Positions 6,246 to 7,439 of a DNA stretch of 7,439 nt are shown here, one piece after another. Source of the stretch: Sphingobium sp. (GTDB taxonomy: Bacteria > Pseudomonadota > Alphaproteobacteria > Sphingomonadales > Sphingomonadaceae); contig JAGVJS010000263.1 in NCBI GenBank assembly GCA_020051025.1, positions 1 to 7,439 on the forward strand, given 5' to 3'. A program made the position numbers and the translations under genes. The notes beneath the pieces were generated by a model, which had not been told where the DNA came from, searched no databases, and was given only the letters and a program-made list of their open reading frames with translations. Position 1 is the stretch's first letter, and every line of letters starts with the position of its first letter.

Positions 6246-7090
6246 GTCGCGGCGCGCCGCATGCGCGCGAGCGCCTTCCGGTCGAACCATCCGGTCAGAC
6301 CGGGGCGCGGACGCCAGCGGGGCAGCCAGTCGCCATAAAGGCTCGCAAGACGCGCGGGGAGGCCCACCGGCCCCTCGCGCATCATGATGTCGGATATGAT
6401 GCGGTTCTGGTAGAAGCGCACCGAATAATTGATCAGCCTTTTATACTGCATGGCCCATGTCGACGGGCGGGCGAGGCTCACCTGCTCCGCGATAAAGCCC
6501 GCGCCGTCGCAGGCCAGCACCCGGCCATGGACCCAATGGCTGTCATCCTTCAAGTCGGTATGCGCCCAGGCGGCGACCAGCCCGTCATCGCCGATCAGAT
6601 CCTCCGGCAGGCGCAGTCCGCGCGCCCGGATCGCCGTGACGAAGCGGCCGGACAGCGCGTAGAGATCGCCGAACAACCCGCCTTCATCTTTCAGTCCCTG
6701 CTGATAGAGTTGCACCATGCGGCCGTTCATCGGCATGCCGGCGGCGGCATTGGCATCCGGGTGCGCGGCCAGGTCCGCCAGCAGCGCGTCGAATGATCCC
6801 GGCGCGATTTCCGCGTCGCCGTCCATGAAGATCACCGCATCCTCATCCCCGGTCAGCAGATCATGGACCATATGATTCCAGGTCCGCGACTTGCCGCCGG
6901 CCTTTATGTCATGGACGATGACATGGCGCCGGTCTCCCGCCGCCGCGCGGGCGCGGGCGACGGTGTCGTCGGTGGTGCCGTTCACCAGCACATGGAAGGT
7001 CGTGTCCGGCCGGTCGAGCGGGATCGAGGCGAGGCAGAGGGCGATCCGGCGCTCTTCCTGATGGGCGAAAATGGCGACGGCGAGGGCCAT
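6242..7090 (-). CDS. Family 2 glycosyltransferase, soluble
   Basis: This is a nucleotide-sugar-dependent glycosyltransferase with a GT-A fold; donor and acceptor are unknown. The 282 residues begin MALAVAIFAHQEERRIALCL (1-20), the first strand and helix typical of GT2 enzymes. VLVNGTTDDT (34-43) follows, and FMDGDAEI (88-95) carries the DxD-type metal and nucleotide-binding motif (Asp90, Asp92). EDLIGDDGLV (163-172) is the likely acceptor-side acidic region with a catalytic-base candidate, and QYKRLINYSVRFYQNR (215-230) lies further on. There is no signal peptide or membrane helix, so it is probably cytosolic or peripheral. An upstream in-frame ATG at 7123 would add 11 residues, but it lies inside amt and has no Shine-Dalgarno. 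The ATG at 7090 is four bases after the amt stop and starts at the fold, so I prefer it. It probably shares a transcript with amt, although the functional link is not obvious. Confidence 0.85.
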   Translation of the reverse strand: MALAVAIFAHQEERRIALCLASIPLDRPDTTFHVLVNGTTDDTVARARAAAGDRRHVIVHDIKAGGKSRTWNHMVHDLLTGDEDAVIFMDGDAEIAPGSFDALLADLAAHPDANAAAGMPMNGRMVQLYQQGLKDEGGLFGDLYALSGRFVTAIRARGLRLPEDLIGDDGLVAAWAHTDLKDDSHWVHGRVLACDGAGFIAEQVSLARPSTWAMQYKRLINYSVRFYQNRIISDIMMREGPVGLPARLASLYGDWLPRWRPRPGLTGWFDRKALARMRRAAT

Positions 7091-7094
7091 GAAC

Positions 7095-7439
7095 TTAACG
7101 GAAATCCCAGCCCTGCTGGCCATGCTGGCTGGCGTCCAGCCCGTCCGATTCCTCCTGCGCGCTTAGCCGCATGGGGATGACGACGGAGATGATCAGCGCC
7201 GCGATTGCGCTGCCGACCATGGCCCAGAGCGCGACGATGACCAGCCCGATCGCCTGCGATGTCAGCGCGCCGGTCAGGCTGATATTGGCGTCGAAACCGA
7301 CCCCGCCCATCAACGGCAGGACAAACACAGGCAGCAGCAGCGTGCCGGTCAGGCCGCCAAGGCCATGGATGGCGAAGGCCCCGGCGCTGTCGTCAACCTT
7401 GCCCGCGACGAGTCCGGCCCCGGTGCGGGCGACGATGGC
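7095..7439 (-). CDS. amt: Ammonium transporter Amt, C-terminal part (5' end outside window)
   Basis: This is a trimeric inner-membrane channel for ammonium/ammonia. The last 114 residues are visible, and the gene continues past the window edge in frame. KVDDSAGAFAIHGLGGLTGT (14-33 of the visible part) matches the Amt region DDxxDxFxxHGxGGxxGT. His25 there aligns with the second pore histidine (His318 of E. coli AmtB). A final long helix lies at about 62-89, then the cytoplasmic tail MRLSAQEESDGLDASQHGQQ (90-109). That tail is the part known to contact PII proteins such as GlnK. The family usually has GLDxxxHGExxY here; this copy has GLD and HG but Gln for the Glu and no Tyr at the end. No glnK gene is visible. 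The product ends at TAA 7097-7095, four bases before the glycosyltransferase ATG. Confidence 0.92.
   Translation of the reverse strand, partial: AIVARTGAGLVAGKVDDSAGAFAIHGLGGLTGTLLLPVFVLPLMGGVGFDANISLTGALTSQAIGLVIVALWAMVGSAIAALIISVVIPMRLSAQEESDGLDASQHGQQGWDFR

Noticed and set aside
5280..6290. A 336-codon minus-strand frame opposite the MFS gene
   Set aside because: The opposite strand encodes a clear 12-helix carrier with family signatures. This frame gives an Arg/Gln/His/Asp-rich product typical of shadow frames.
7091..7123. Glycosyltransferase start at the ATG at 7123
   Set aside because: It lies inside amt with no ribosome-binding sequence, and adds 11 residues before the conserved first strand of the fold.

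Overview
The window reads as the end of a contig from an alphaproteobacterium, most likely a sphingomonad. The basis is high GC, GC-rich third codon positions, the protein styles, and a SURF1 gene placed directly after a cyoABCD quinol oxidase operon. The genus is inference. Positions 1-18 are not genomic: they match the 3' end of the Illumina TruSeq read-2 adapter, so the SURF1 gene is cut by a library artefact.

Layout. (1) A minus-strand operon fills 19-4722, in the order cyoA (4722-3604), cyoB (3598-1598), cyoC (1592-963), cyoD (966-499) and SURF1 (502 to the contig end). Gaps are 5 bases, or the genes overlap by 4. (2) A 191-base divergent control region lies at 4723-4913. (3) A plus-strand MFS transporter of the metabolite:H+ symporter type lies at 4914-6245. 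(4) A convergent minus-strand pair follows: the 3' end of an Amt ammonium transporter (7439-7095, 5' end outside the window) and a family 2 glycosyltransferase (7090-6242). The MFS and glycosyltransferase genes share a palindromic TTAA that supplies both stop codons.

How the genes work together. CyoA-D form a haem-copper ubiquinol oxidase that passes electrons from ubiquinol to oxygen and pumps protons across the inner membrane. All haem, CuB, quinol-site and proton-channel residues checked in CyoB match Escherichia coli bo3 with a constant +10 offset. SURF1 is the expected assembly (haem insertion) factor. CyoD carries a His-rich N-terminus and a long Met-rich C-terminal tail that the E. coli protein lacks in this form, which suggests metal binding. 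The substrate of the divergent MFS carrier is unknown. Its leader can form a 9-bp stem and a small hairpin that covers its Shine-Dalgarno sequence.

Apart from these points the region is ordinary core-metabolism DNA. I see no mobile element, CRISPR array, tRNA, rRNA or clearly novel multigene system.
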